From Sphaerobacteraceae bacterium (lineage in GTDB: Bacteria; Chloroflexota; Chloroflexia; Thermomicrobiales; UBA6265), in assembly GCA_016781925.1 (NCBI GenBank), contig JADDPH010000037.1, positions 1 to 45,424 of the forward strand: 45,424 nucleotides of DNA, read 5' to 3'. Position numbers and translations under genes: made by a program. Positions 8,242-17,454 of the stretch are shown here, one piece after another. Position 1 is the first letter of the stretch; the number at the start of each line of letters is the position of its first letter. The notes below the pieces were generated by a model. That model was not told the DNA's origin. It saw only the letters and a list, made by a program, of their open reading frames with translations, and searched no databases.

Positions 8242-9339
8242 TTAGCGCTTGCCTTGTCTCAGATCGCGGAGTTGGCGGACGAGCGCCTGCTCCTCCTCGG
8301 TCAGTTCGGTTGGAAGGACGACCCGGAGCCGCGCGAGCAAGTCGCCGCGGCCGCTCGTGCCCGTGCCTTTTCCCTTGAGACGGGGCATTCCCTGGCCTCG
8401 GAGGCGGAACACGCGCCCGGTTTGGCTCCCGGGCGGTATGGTGAGCGCCACCCGGCCGGTCGGTGTTGGGACCTCGGCCTCGCCTCCGAGCAGCGCGGTA
8501 TAGAGCGGGACCTCGATCTCTGTCCGCAGATCGTCGCCGTCCCGTTCGAATCGAGGGTCGGGAAGGACAGTGACCCGCAGGTAGACATCACCGTTGGGTC
8601 CATCCCGGCCAGGGCCGCCCTGGCCGGCAACGCGAACCCGAGCCCCTGTCGCAATGCCGGCCGGGATGCGAACCTCAAGCGTCTTGGTCCGGGGAACGGT
8701 CCCAGTACCGTCACAGGTGGGGCAGGTGGCGCCGCGGGCAATGCCAGTGCCGTTACAGGTGGGGCAGGGCTCGACCGTCTGGACATCGAAGGCGCGAGTG
8801 GCGCCCCGGAACGCCTCGTCGAAGGTGATCTCGACACCCGCCTCGTAGTCCTCGCCCCTTCGCGGACGGGCCGCGCCGGTCCCGAATCGGTCACCAGCGC
8901 GCTCGCCGCGGCGGCCGAACAGGGTCTGGAAAAAGTCGGAGAAGCCTCCCTCGTCGGCGCTCTGGTACTCGACCCTGAAGCCGTCCGGCCGGGAGCCGCC
9001 TGTCTGGCCGGAGAACCATGATCCGAAGTCGGACGGGTCTACGCGGGAGCCTGCCGTGGGGGCGCGACCCGCCGGTTCGTCGCCGGTGAACCCGGCGTCC
9101 CGATAGCGCTGCCAGTCCTCCCCGTAGCGGTCGTACATTTTCCGCTTCGCCGGGTCGGCGAGGACCTCGTGGGCTTCGTTGATCTCCTTGAACCGCTCCT
9201 CGGCCGCCCTGTCGCCGGGATTGATGTCTGGGTGGTGCTTGCGGGCCAGTTTGCGGTAGGCCGCGCGCACGGCCTTTTCGTCGGCGTCGCGAGGGATGCC
9301 TAAGGTCTGGTAGTAGTCCTTGAACTGCACAGTCGGCAT
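8242..9339 (-). CDS. dnaJ: DnaJ/CbpA-type co-chaperone with reduced zinc finger
   Basis: 365 residues. The J domain is at about 6-72 with the HPD tripeptide in ARKHHPDINPG. A Gly-rich linker runs to about residue 150. The C-terminal substrate-binding domains follow from about 165. The zinc region contains only two CxxCxGxG repeats (CPTCNGTG and CPTCDGTG) instead of the four in canonical DnaJ, so at most one zinc site can form. DnaJ proteins stimulate the ATPase of DnaK and deliver unfolded clients. No dnaK or grpE is adjacent; the partner gene is hspR. The ATG has GGGAG upstream. Confidence 0.92.
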   Translation of the reverse strand: MPTVQFKDYYQTLGIPRDADEKAVRAAYRKLARKHHPDINPGDRAAEERFKEINEAHEVLADPAKRKMYDRYGEDWQRYRDAGFTGDEPAGRAPTAGSRVDPSDFGSWFSGQTGGSRPDGFRVEYQSADEGGFSDFFQTLFGRRGERAGDRFGTGAARPRRGEDYEAGVEITFDEAFRGATRAFDVQTVEPCPTCNGTGIARGATCPTCDGTGTVPRTKTLEVRIPAGIATGARVRVAGQGGPGRDGPNGDVYLRVTVLPDPRFERDGDDLRTEIEVPLYTALLGGEAEVPTPTGRVALTIPPGSQTGRVFRLRGQGMPRLKGKGTGTSGRGDLLARLRVVLPTELTEEEQALVRQLRDLRQGKR

Positions 9340-9370
9340 GGCGCTGCTCCCGAAGTAACCGTCGAGAGCG

Positions 9371-9399
9371 ATTCTAAACCTTGAGTCTCATTGACGCAA
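9371..9399 (-). promoter_or_regulatory. dnaJ-hspR promoter
   Basis: Minus strand TTGCGT (9399-9394), 17-base spacer, TAGAAT (9376-9371). The -10 matches 5 of 6 consensus bases and the -35 is weak. The HAIR operator covers the -35 and most of the spacer, so bound HspR would block RNA polymerase. Predicted leader to the dnaJ ATG is about 25 bases. Confidence 0.7.
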
Positions 9400-9400
9400 G
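9380..9400. promoter_or_regulatory. HAIR operator for HspR
   Basis: CTTGAGT-N7-ACGCAAG matches the HAIR consensus CTTGAGT-N7-ACTCAAG at 13 of 14 arm positions. It lies between the dnaJ promoter elements and overlaps the stop codon of the upstream DUF4126 gene. Confidence 0.85.
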
Positions 9401-9978
9401 TTTGGCACTACGACTTGGGAAGATCGTGGCGCGCGGCAGCGAAATCGTCGATAGGCATAGAGGAGGAGAGCGAAGAACGCGACCAGGGGCACCAGGACGA
9501 GCACCGGGGCGATGATGGCCACCAGGCCGGTCACCAGGGCGACACCATCCTCGACGAGGCTGACCAGGGGGTTGCCGAGGCCGCCGGTGCTAAGAGTGAT
9601 CGCGGGGCGGGAGGTGGCCTTGGCGGCGTGGACCGAACCGGCAGTGACGAGGCCGACGAGCATCGCGACCACGGGGTTGAGCGAGGACCCGTCACTGGTG
9701 GATGCCATCATCAGGGTGGCTCCAGCCGCTGGACGGATGGCGGACTGAATCAGGTCGTTGCCGTGGTCGATGCCAGGGATCTTGTCGGCGATCACCTCCA
9801 CGGTGAGCAGAAAGGTGATGACAGCGATACCCCAGCCAGAGGAGAGGAAATCGTAGGGTTGGTCCAGAGTGATGCGGTCGGTGATCCGGTTGGCGAGGGC
9901 GAGGAGCAACAGCGGGAGGTAGGCATTGAGGCCGGCCGGGGCCGCGAGGCCGATGCCGGTGAGGAACGCGTTCTCCAC
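9388..9978 (-). CDS. DUF4126 family membrane protein
   Basis: 196 residues from GTG 9978. The first segment, VENAFLTGIGLAAPAGLNAY, is the typical opening of DUF4126 proteins. About five hydrophobic helices follow, with conserved stretches such as DKIPGIDH and a Gly/Ala-rich central loop. The function of the family is unknown; it is an integral cytoplasmic-membrane protein. The frame is open to 10038, but that first codon lies inside an extended -10 box (10029-10037), so the transcript probably begins after it; GGAG lies ten bases before GTG 9978. The stop overlaps the dnaJ HAIR operator. Confidence 0.8.
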   Translation of the reverse strand: MENAFLTGIGLAAPAGLNAYLPLLLLALANRITDRITLDQPYDFLSSGWGIAVITFLLTVEVIADKIPGIDHGNDLIQSAIRPAAGATLMMASTSDGSSLNPVVAMLVGLVTAGSVHAAKATSRPAITLSTGGLGNPLVSLVEDGVALVTGLVAIIAPVLVLVPLVAFFALLLYAYRRFRCRAPRSSQVVVPNLRQ

Positions 9979-10028
9979 CTCAAGCCGTCTCCTCAACGCG
10001 CCGCCGGTTGGTCTCTTGGAGCCGCGTG

Positions 10029-10037
10029 AGTATAGCA
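10029..10037 (-). promoter_or_regulatory. Extended -10 element upstream of the DUF4126 gene
   Basis: TGCTATACT on the minus strand; -10 hexamer TATACT at 10034-10029 with an upstream TG. No good -35 is visible, as is usual for extended -10 promoters. The same nonamer precedes the pheS T-box. Confidence 0.55.
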
Positions 10038-10303
10038 CCGGGTTCCGGCGAAACGGGCCGCCATGTGGCCGGGCATTGGTCGATCAACGAGTGACCCCAC
10101 GGGGAACAAGAGTGGACCAATACCGCGTGACGGGGAGACTCCGCGTCTTCGGACGAAGACCGGGTGCTGGCACGGACGCTCAGATGACTGATGGGCATCC
10201 GGGCGCGAATCAGGCGCGCCGAAGGAGTTTCTCAACCTCCCCACCGCCGCTCTGGCGTTGCTGATGGGCGGAAGGAGTACGAGCGACGTCGTTGGTGGAT
10301 GGC

Positions 10304-10340
10304 GACAAAAGCCGAGGCTCCGGCAACTGCCGGAGCCTCG
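10304..10340 (-). terminator. Rho-independent terminator of lexA
   Basis: Perfect 12-bp stem (CGAGGCTCCGGC at 10313-10324 with its complement at 10329-10340) and a 4-base loop. Read on the minus strand the stem is followed by GCTTTTGTC. It lies 28 bases beyond the lexA stop. Confidence 0.85.
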
Positions 10341-10367
10341 AAAACTCGTCACGTCGAAAGGCGAGGG

Positions 10368-11003
10368 TCAGACGACGGCGCGAACCACGCTGACGAGCTT
10401 GCCTTGGATTTCGACGTTGTCGGCAGAGGTGTAGATTGGCTCCATGGTGACATTCGCCGGCTGAAGGCGGACCCGCTCCCCCTCGTGGTAGAAGCGCTTG
10501 AGCGTCGTCTCCTTGGCGTCCTTGATCCAGACGGCCACCGTCTCGCCGTTCTCGCAGGTCTCCTGATGCCGAAGCAGCACGATATCCCCGTCGTTGATCA
10601 GGGCATCCACCATCGAATGGCCCTTGACCCGGAGCGCAAAGAGATCCCGGGTTTCCGGCAGGAGCTCGCTGCTCAACTCGATCGTTTCGGCGGCGTCGCT
10701 GCCTTCCAGATCCCCGGGGACGGGGATCGGGAGACCGGCCGCAATCTGCCCAATCACGGGGATCGCGACGATGTTGTGCCGTCCGGACGAGCGGCCGACG
10801 AGCTCGATGCCCCGCGAGATGTTGCGGTTCCGTCGGATGAGCGCTCGGTCCTCCAGGACCTTCAGGTTGTAGTCGACCACGCTGGTGGAGGAGATGCCGA
10901 GTTCACGCTGGATGTCGCGGATCGTCGGCGGATAGTCGTTCTCGCGCAGGAAGCCCTCGATGAAGTCGAGGATGGCGCGCTGTCGCCGCGATAGGTCCTT
11001 CAT
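10368..11003 (-). CDS. lexA: LexA repressor
   Basis: 211 residues from ATG 11003, which has GAGGAGAGG upstream; the frame is open to 11114 but that region contains the promoter. The N-terminal winged helix (about 1-66) begins RRQRAILDFIEGFL. The Ala89-Gly90 autocleavage bond is in VIGQIAAGLPI. Catalytic Ser130 is in GHSMVD and Lys169 in ETTLKRF. LexA represses SOS genes and self-cleaves on RecA filaments after DNA damage. Its own promoter carries a perfect SOS box, so it is autoregulated. It stands alone, divergent from mutS2. Confidence 0.96.
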   Translation of the reverse strand: MKDLSRRQRAILDFIEGFLRENDYPPTIRDIQRELGISSTSVVDYNLKVLEDRALIRRNRNISRGIELVGRSSGRHNIVAIPVIGQIAAGLPIPVPGDLEGSDAAETIELSSELLPETRDLFALRVKGHSMVDALINDGDIVLLRHQETCENGETVAVWIKDAKETTLKRFYHEGERVRLQPANVTMEPIYTSADNVEIQGKLVSVVRAVV

Positions 11004-11066
11004 CGGCGTCCTCTCCTCGTGGCAGCCGGCGTGCACGGGTGACGCCGCTGCTCCCACGGTTGCGCC

Positions 11067-11096
11067 ATTATAGGAACGAACACTTGTTCGTGTCAA
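11067..11096 (-). promoter_or_regulatory. lexA promoter
   Basis: Perfect consensus hexamers on the minus strand: TTGACA (11096-11091), 18-base spacer, TATAAT (11072-11067). The SOS box fills most of the spacer. Confidence 0.9.
11077..11090. promoter_or_regulatory. LexA-binding SOS box
   Basis: CGAACAAGTGTTCG on the minus strand fits every position of the Gram-positive (DinR-type) consensus CGAACRNRYGTTYG. It lies between the -35 and -10 of lexA. Confidence 0.9.
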
Positions 11097-11183
11097 CCGC
11101 GAAAGAACCTTCAACCCCTGGATTCAGGCCTTGAGATGGCTCAGGAGCGGCGACGCCCAGCAGTCACGGCCAACACCGATTGT

Positions 11184-11192
11184 TGCTACCAT
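11184..11192 (+). promoter_or_regulatory. Possible extended -10 element for mutS2
   Basis: TGCTACCAT on the plus strand, about 210 bases before the proposed mutS2 start and in the right orientation. No -35 recognised. Downstream, 11193-11400 holds nothing else I can identify. Confidence 0.4.
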
Positions 11193-11400
11193 TCGTAGGG
11201 AGGATGTAGTTGCTGGTCGCTCGGTCGGGACCGCGTTCCCCTGCCGTAGTTCACGCCCTTTGGTGTGCACACGCTCATCTGGTCGGCCCGCGGCAGTTCA
11301 GACATCCCAAGATGGAGCAGGCATCTGGTCTTCCGCTCCCTGTCGCACGATTCCCGGTGCCAGCAGACGACAAGCTGTTGAGCTAGAGGCTAGCGAACCC

Positions 11401-13791
11401 GTGCATGAAGCCGTTCTCGCGAAGCTCGAATTCCCCGCGGTGTTGGAACGCCTGGCTTCCCGGTGCCGTTTTGGCGTGGCTGCGGAACGGGCGCGAGAGA
11501 TGGGTCCGAGTGGCGACCCAAGTCAGGTCGCGTACCTGCTGGGGGTGACGGCGGAGGCCGTTGACCTCGTCACCCACTTCCCGGATATCAGCATTGGGGG
11601 TGCTCGGGACATTCGGGCGCTCGTCGCTCGCGCGGCGAAGGGCGGCCGGCTGATGCCGCCGGAATTGCTGCTAGTCCAAGACATGGTCTCCGCCGGCCGC
11701 AATCTCCGGCGCAGCTTCTTCCGGCTCCCCGATGTCGAGGAGCGGTTCCCCTCCCTCGCGGAATTTGTGGGCCATGTTGCGGAACTGCCGGACATCGAAA
11801 CCGACATCGGGCGCACCGTGGGCCCGCGCGGCGACGTTCTCGACACCGCGAGTGACGAATTGGCGCGGATCCGGCGGGCCATCCGGGTGGCCCAGAGCCG
11901 GCTTATGGATCGGCTCAATGGGCTGCTGTCAGGTGGCAGGTATGCGTCGGCCATTCAGGATGCCATCGTCACGATGCGGGATGGGCGCTATGTGATCCCC
12001 ATCAAGGCGGAGGCCAGGGGGCAGGTCCCCGGCGTGGTCCACGACACCTCCGCGAGCGGGCAGACGCTGTTCATCGAGCCACTTGACGTGGTGGAGCTGA
12101 ACAACCGGTGGCGCGAGCAACAGGCGGCGGAAGCGCACGAGATCGAGCGGATCCTGGACGCACTGAGCGCCAGGATCGGCGCTAAGGCGGAGCCGTTGAC
12201 GACATCCGTCGAGGCCGTGGCGGCCGTCGATCTGGCAATGGCCAAGGCGCTGCTGGCCTTCGACATGCGGGCGACGCGCCCGCGCCTATGGGACGGCAAG
12301 CCGACCGGCGGGCACGGTCACCCGACGCACCGGATCTCGCTCATCCGGGCTCGGCACCCGCTCCTTGATCCGGCGACGGTGGTGCCGACGGATGTCTACC
12401 TCGGCGAGAACTACCGGGTGCTGCTGATCACCGGACCGAACACGGGCGGCAAGACGGTCGCGCTCAAGACCGTCGGGTTGCTGACGTTGATGGCGCAGGC
12501 AGGGCTCTACCTCCCTGCCGACGACGAATCGGTCGTCAGCGTCTTTCCCGCGGTCTTCGCTGACATCGGGGACGAGCAGAGCATCGCGCAAAGCCTCTCC
12601 ACCTTCTCCGGCCACATGCGGACCGTGATCGGGATGCTGCGCCACGTCACCGCAGACAGCTTGGTGCTGCTGGACGAGCTGGGTGCCGGGACTGACCCGC
12701 AGGAGGGATCTGCCCTTGCCCGCTCGCTCATCTCCGAGTTGCTGGATCGCGGGCCGCTCGTGATCGCCACGACTCACTATTCGGAGGTCAAGGCGTACGC
12801 CTACGCGACCCCTGGGGTGGAGAATGCCAGCGTCGAGTTTGATGTTCAGACCCTGGCACCGACCTACCGGTTGATGATCGGCGTGCCGGGGCGCTCCAAT
12901 GCCCTTGCGATCGCTCGCCGGCTGGGAATGCCCCAGGCGATCGTGGAAGGCGCATCGGTCTACCTGGACCCGGACGAGCTTCGCGCCGACCAGTTGCTCC
13001 AAGACATCAGGAAGCGTCGCGACGAGGCAGACGCGGCAATCGAGCGCGCCCGGGAGAGTGAACGGGAAGCCCACCAGTTGCGTCGGCTGGCTGCCCGCCA
13101 ACTGCGGGAGGCCCAGCAGGAGCGACAGACGGCGCGGACCGAGGCGCTGGAGCAGGCCGAAGCGGAACTGGCCGAGGTGCGGGAGACGCTACGCCGCCTC
13201 CAACGAGACCGCGAGGTGGTGGCCGCGACGCGAGAGCACGTCGACCAGCGGCGCCAAGAGGTGGACCGGGCGGCAGAGAGGGTGCGCACCTTCCGGCGCG
13301 AGCGGATCGTTCGCCCAACGGCTCCCGTCGGCGCGTCCGAGAAGCCGATCCGGGCAGGCGACCGGGTGATGGTGGTATCCCTGGCGCAGGAGGGCGAGGT
13401 CGTCGCGGTCGAGGACGGATTCGCGGATGTGCAGCTTGGAACCTTGAAGCTGCGCCAGCCGCTCGACGCGCTGGAGCGGCTCGGCCGCGTCAAGGCTGCA
13501 CAACAGGAGCGGGCGATCTTCAAGCCGCCCCCGGCCGAACCCGTGCCGATGGAGATCGACCTGCGGGGAAACCGGGCCGCCGAGATCCCCGAGATGCTGG
13601 AGCGATACCTGGAGGGCGCCTACCGGGCCGGGCTGCCCTTTGTCCGCATCATCCACGGCAAGGGGACAGGGGCATTGCGGGAGGTGGTGCGCAACCATCT
13701 CCACAAGCATCCCGTTATCGCGGGCCACGAGCTTGCCCCACCCGAGCAGGGCGGAGACGGGGCAACCATCGCCACGATTCGCGAGCAGTAG
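11401..13791 (+). CDS. mutS2: MutS2 family ATPase/Smr nuclease
   Basis: 796 residues from GTG 11401, the normal MutS2 length; the upstream open frame back to 11131 has no family sequence. The protein begins with the N-terminal core (LEFPAVLERLA). The ATPase Walker A GPNTGGKT is at about 345-352, and the signature DELGAGTDPQEG follows. A long Glu/Arg/Ala coiled coil occupies about 540-640. The C-terminal Smr domain (about 718-796) has IDLRGN and IHGKGTGAL. MutS2 suppresses recombination and in Bacillus acts in rescue of collided ribosomes. Transcribed divergently from lexA and convergent with mfd. No SOS box of its own; a promoter at 11184 is possible. Confidence 0.93.
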   Translation: MHEAVLAKLEFPAVLERLASRCRFGVAAERAREMGPSGDPSQVAYLLGVTAEAVDLVTHFPDISIGGARDIRALVARAAKGGRLMPPELLLVQDMVSAGRNLRRSFFRLPDVEERFPSLAEFVGHVAELPDIETDIGRTVGPRGDVLDTASDELARIRRAIRVAQSRLMDRLNGLLSGGRYASAIQDAIVTMRDGRYVIPIKAEARGQVPGVVHDTSASGQTLFIEPLDVVELNNRWREQQAAEAHEIERILDALSARIGAKAEPLTTSVEAVAAVDLAMAKALLAFDMRATRPRLWDGKPTGGHGHPTHRISLIRARHPLLDPATVVPTDVYLGENYRVLLITGPNTGGKTVALKTVGLLTLMAQAGLYLPADDESVVSVFPAVFADIGDEQSIAQSLSTFSGHMRTVIGMLRHVTADSLVLLDELGAGTDPQEGSALARSLISELLDRGPLVIATTHYSEVKAYAYATPGVENASVEFDVQTLAPTYRLMIGVPGRSNALAIARRLGMPQAIVEGASVYLDPDELRADQLLQDIRKRRDEADAAIERARESEREAHQLRRLAARQLREAQQERQTARTEALEQAEAELAEVRETLRRLQRDREVVAATREHVDQRRQEVDRAAERVRTFRRERIVRPTAPVGASEKPIRAGDRVMVVSLAQEGEVVAVEDGFADVQLGTLKLRQPLDALERLGRVKAAQQERAIFKPPPAEPVPMEIDLRGNRAAEIPEMLERYLEGAYRAGLPFVRIIHGKGTGALREVVRNHLHKHPVIAGHELAPPEQGGDGATIATIREQ

Positions 13792-13867
13792 GCATCGCGT
13801 CGGGACGGAACCAGAAGTACAGCCACCATCGGAGACGGGAAGCACCCTCATTGGGGCGGCAGCGCTG

Positions 13868-16800
13868 CTACTTGGCGGCGGCCGGCGCCAAAGTCTGCGG
13901 GCGGGCCACGTCGACGGCGTCGAGAATGGTGTCGAGGGCTTCTTGCCAGGGCATAGTGAGGTCCGGCAGGCGGACCCGGACGGAGTTGGGCGTCAGCTTC
14001 AACGCGAGGCCGAGTTTTTGATTGAGGCGCCGCGCGTCCAGACGATTGGTCTGGATGGGGCGGATCACGATCTCGCGCTCCCGCTCCACAACCGACTCGA
14101 TCCCTAACGCGTCGCAGCGAATCCGGAGGGTGATGAGGGCGAGCAGGTGCTCCACTTCTTCCGGAATCTCGCCGAAGCGGTCCTCCAGTTCAGCTCGCAT
14201 GTCCGTCAGATCCCGCAGTGACGCGACGCCGGCCACGCGCCGGTACGTGGCGAGCCGCAGCTCGGTGTCAGTGATGTAGCTCGCCGGGATCAGAGCGGTC
14301 AGGGGCAGGTCCAGGGTGATGGCGCTAGAGTCGGATGACGGACGGCCTCGCCGGACCTCCTCTACTGCCTGGCTGAGGAGCCGGATGTAGAGGTCGAAGC
14401 CGATCGCTGCGATGTGGCCGCTCTGCTCCCCGCCGAGGATGTTGCCGGCGCCGCGAATCTCCATGTCCCGCATCGCGACGTGGAGGCCGGCGCCAAGCTC
14501 CGTGGCCTCCTGAATCGTCTCCAGGCGCTCCTGGGCCTCGCCCCGGAGGACCTTGTTTGGGCGGTGGAGCAGGTAGGCGTAGGCGCGGTTGGTGCCGCGG
14601 CCGACCCGGCCCCGGAGTTGGTAGAGCTGGGTCAGGCCGAGGGTGTCCGCGTCGTCGATCACCATAGTGTTGACGTTGGGGATGTCGACGCCGGACTCGA
14701 TGATCGTCGTCGAGACGAGCACGTCGTACTCGTGCCGGACGAAGGCCAGAATCACCTCCTCCAGCACCGACTCGTCCATTTGACCGTGCCCGACCCCGAA
14801 GCGGGCCTCCGGCACCAGCAACCTCAGTTTCGCTGCCAGTCGGTCGATGTCGTGGACGCGGTTGTGGACGAAGTAGATCTGGCCGCCGCGGTCGATCTCC
14901 CGCAGGATCACCTCTCGAATCAGGTGGTCGGCGGTCTCCGTCACGAAGGTGCGGATTGGTAGGCGTGCCTGGGGCGCGGTGTCGATGACGCTGATGTCCC
15001 GGATCCCGGCCAAGGACATGTGGAGCGTGCGCGGGATGGGGGTGGCACTCATGGTCAGCACGTCTACCTCGGTCCGGAGGCGCTTGAAGAACTCCTTATG
15101 CCGAACCCCGAACCGCTGCTCCTCGTCCACGACGACGAGGCCGAGGTCCTTGAATCGAACGTCCGCCTGGACGAGGCGGTGGGTGCCGATCACGATGTCG
15201 ACGCTTCCGTCGGCGAGGCCCGCCAGGATCTCTCGCTGCTCGGCCTTCGAGCGCAGCCGAGAGAGCATCTCAACCCGCACCGGGAACGAGGCCAGGCGCT
15301 GCGAGAAGGTGGCGAAGTGCTGGAGCGCAAGGACGGTGGTCGGCACGAGAATGGCGACCTGGGCACCGGCGTTGACCGCTTTGAAGGCGGCGCGCATGGC
15401 GACCTCAGTCTTGCCGAAGCCGACATCGCCGCAGACGAGGCGGTCCATGGGGCGAGCCGACTCCATGTCGGCCTTCACCTCGTCGATGGCGCACTGCTGA
15501 TCGGCAGTCTCCGTGTAGGGAAATGCCTCAGCCAGGTCGCGGTCCCACGGGCCGTCCTCGGGGTAGGCGCGGCCCCCGGAGGACTCCCGGGCGGCGTAGA
15601 GCTGCACCAGCTCAAAGGCCATCTCCCGGACGGCGCGGCGCACCCGTTGCTTGGTCTTGACCCACTCCCCTGAGCCCAACTTGGTGACGACCGGATCGAC
15701 ACCGCCGCCGCTGTAGCGGGAGACGCGGTCGCTTTGATCGACGGGGACGTAGAGCTTATCACCCCGGGCGTACTCCAGGAGCATGTACTCCCGCTCGACG
15801 CCCCCCGTCTCCATGCGGACGAGGCCCACGAAGCGGGCGATGCCGTGGTCGATGTGAACCACGTGCTCCCCTGGCGTTAGGCTGCCGGCGAATGCGGCGT
15901 TGTCGGCCAGGCTCCGGCGCGTGCCTCGCCGGGTCTGTTTGCGGAACCCGAACAACTCTAGGTCGGAGAGGAGGAGCAGCTTCTGTTCCGGCAGCATCCA
16001 GCCGCCGTCCAGGTCGGAAGCGCGGATCTCAAGAGTGCCGGGGGGCAGAGGTGCCGGCGCAGCCTGGTCTCGCCGCTTGTCTTTGCGCGGGAAGATGTCC
16101 CGCTCCTCGAACAGCTCGGTAAGGCGTTCAACCTGGTCGGAGGCCAGCACGACCCTCCAGCCCTGGCCGAGCCGATCTCCAACATCCTCTACGACCCGGG
16201 CCAGGCGACCGGCGAAGACGGGCGCCTGGGCGAAGCCGTCGAAACTGATCTCGCCCGCGGCCGCAGACTCGGTATCCAGACCGAGTTCGATACGTGGTCG
16301 AGCGGCGAGGTGGACCTCAATGTCGGGCCACTCGGCGATCGGGCACCGGAGGCCGGGTGGCAGCTCACCGTTCTCCACGAACGCCGCTTCCAGCTCCGAC
16401 GCTTGATCCCGGAGCTGGCGGGCCGCGAGCCGAATAGCCGCCGGCTCATCCAGGAGGACGAGTCCGTCGGCGGGGACGTAGTCAAGGAGGGTGCATGGAC
16501 GGTCGAGCAGGTAGGGGGAGAAGAGGTCGACTGAAGTAGGGGTGGCCCCGTTGGCCATCTGGTCCAGCATTCGGCCCCACTCGGCATCGACTTCCTCGCG
16601 GAGGCTGCCTCGATCCAGGTCGGCCAGGACCGCGCCGGCATCACGCAGCTTCCATAGGGGAAGCTCGGACGGCGGCAGGAGGGTGACGGACGAGAGCCGG
16701 CCCTCCGAGCGCTGGCTCGACGGATTGAAGGTACGGATCGTTTCGATCTCGTCGCCGAAGAGGTCAATGCGGATGGGATGCTCTGCCCCAGGCGGGAAGA

Positions 16801-17359
16801 GATCCAGGATGCCGCCCCGGCGGGCGATGGTGCCGGGTTCCTGCACCAGTGGGGCGACTTGGTAGCCAAGGTCCGTCGCCCAGCGGAGGAGGTTCTGGAC
16901 ATCCAGCTGGTCGCCGGGTTGGAGGGTACGGGTGTGGGACGCGAGGTCAGTTGGATCCATCACCAGGTGAATCAACCCATGGACGGAGGTCACCACGATC
17001 TGGCCGGTGCTATCACCGCGGTGGAGACGATCCAGGAGCGCGACCCGCTGAGCCGCCACCGTGAGGTCAAAGGGAAGTTGCTCGTACGGGAGGGCTTCCG
17101 GAGCGGCCCACAAGGTCACCTGGATCCCGGCCGGGAGAAACTCTGCGATGGCGTCGCGGAGCGCCTCAGCGCGGTCAGCTCTGGCGGTGACGACCAACGT
17201 CGGGTGTTGCCCCCCTGAAAGGGCGGACATCAGCGCTGGGCGTGCCGAGACCGGAAGGTCGGTGACCCGGGCGGAACTACGACCGGGATCGCTCCGTTCG
17301 CCGAGGGCGCGGAACGCGGAGGTCTCTTTGAGCAGCGGGAGGAGGTGGGAAAGCGTCAC
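13868..17359 (-). CDS. mfd: Transcription-repair coupling factor Mfd
   Basis: 1163 residues. Mfd removes RNA polymerase stalled at DNA lesions and recruits UvrA. The N-terminal UvrB-like region covers about 1-400. The CarD-like RNA-polymerase-interacting domain is at about 490-560 (VVHIDHGIARFVGL, GDKLYVPVDQSD). The RecG-like helicase follows with Walker A GDVGFGKTE near 645 and DEEQRFG near 745. Helicase motif VI lies in QLRGRVGRGTNRAYAY. The C-terminal TRCF domain ends the protein. Full length with no missing motif seen. Converges with mutS2 with a 76-base gap; the upstream region has an extended -10 and a hairpin (17462-17508). Confidence 0.97.
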   Translation of the reverse strand: MTLSHLLPLLKETSAFRALGERSDPGRSSARVTDLPVSARPALMSALSGGQHPTLVVTARADRAEALRDAIAEFLPAGIQVTLWAAPEALPYEQLPFDLTVAAQRVALLDRLHRGDSTGQIVVTSVHGLIHLVMDPTDLASHTRTLQPGDQLDVQNLLRWATDLGYQVAPLVQEPGTIARRGGILDLFPPGAEHPIRIDLFGDEIETIRTFNPSSQRSEGRLSSVTLLPPSELPLWKLRDAGAVLADLDRGSLREEVDAEWGRMLDQMANGATPTSVDLFSPYLLDRPCTLLDYVPADGLVLLDEPAAIRLAARQLRDQASELEAAFVENGELPPGLRCPIAEWPDIEVHLAARPRIELGLDTESAAAGEISFDGFAQAPVFAGRLARVVEDVGDRLGQGWRVVLASDQVERLTELFEERDIFPRKDKRRDQAAPAPLPPGTLEIRASDLDGGWMLPEQKLLLLSDLELFGFRKQTRRGTRRSLADNAAFAGSLTPGEHVVHIDHGIARFVGLVRMETGGVEREYMLLEYARGDKLYVPVDQSDRVSRYSGGGVDPVVTKLGSGEWVKTKQRVRRAVREMAFELVQLYAARESSGGRAYPEDGPWDRDLAEAFPYTETADQQCAIDEVKADMESARPMDRLVCGDVGFGKTEVAMRAAFKAVNAGAQVAILVPTTVLALQHFATFSQRLASFPVRVEMLSRLRSKAEQREILAGLADGSVDIVIGTHRLVQADVRFKDLGLVVVDEEQRFGVRHKEFFKRLRTEVDVLTMSATPIPRTLHMSLAGIRDISVIDTAPQARLPIRTFVTETADHLIREVILREIDRGGQIYFVHNRVHDIDRLAAKLRLLVPEARFGVGHGQMDESVLEEVILAFVRHEYDVLVSTTIIESGVDIPNVNTMVIDDADTLGLTQLYQLRGRVGRGTNRAYAYLLHRPNKVLRGEAQERLETIQEATELGAGLHVAMRDMEIRGAGNILGGEQSGHIAAIGFDLYIRLLSQAVEEVRRGRPSSDSSAITLDLPLTALIPASYITDTELRLATYRRVAGVASLRDLTDMRAELEDRFGEIPEEVEHLLALITLRIRCDALGIESVVEREREIVIRPIQTNRLDARRLNQKLGLALKLTPNSVRVRLPDLTMPWQEALDTILDAVDVARPQTLAPAAAK

Positions 17360-17454
17360 GGATGGTGGTCTCCGTCGGGGGGCGGGTAGCGGATAGTCTC
17401 GCGAGCGCTAAGCCAGTGCCTCGGCGGGGAGGGGGGCAGGACGGCGCGGCAACA

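Noticed and set aside
11131-11400. In-frame 90-codon extension of mutS2
   Set aside because: Would exceed normal MutS2 length, has no family similarity, and would begin upstream of the likely promoter at 11184.
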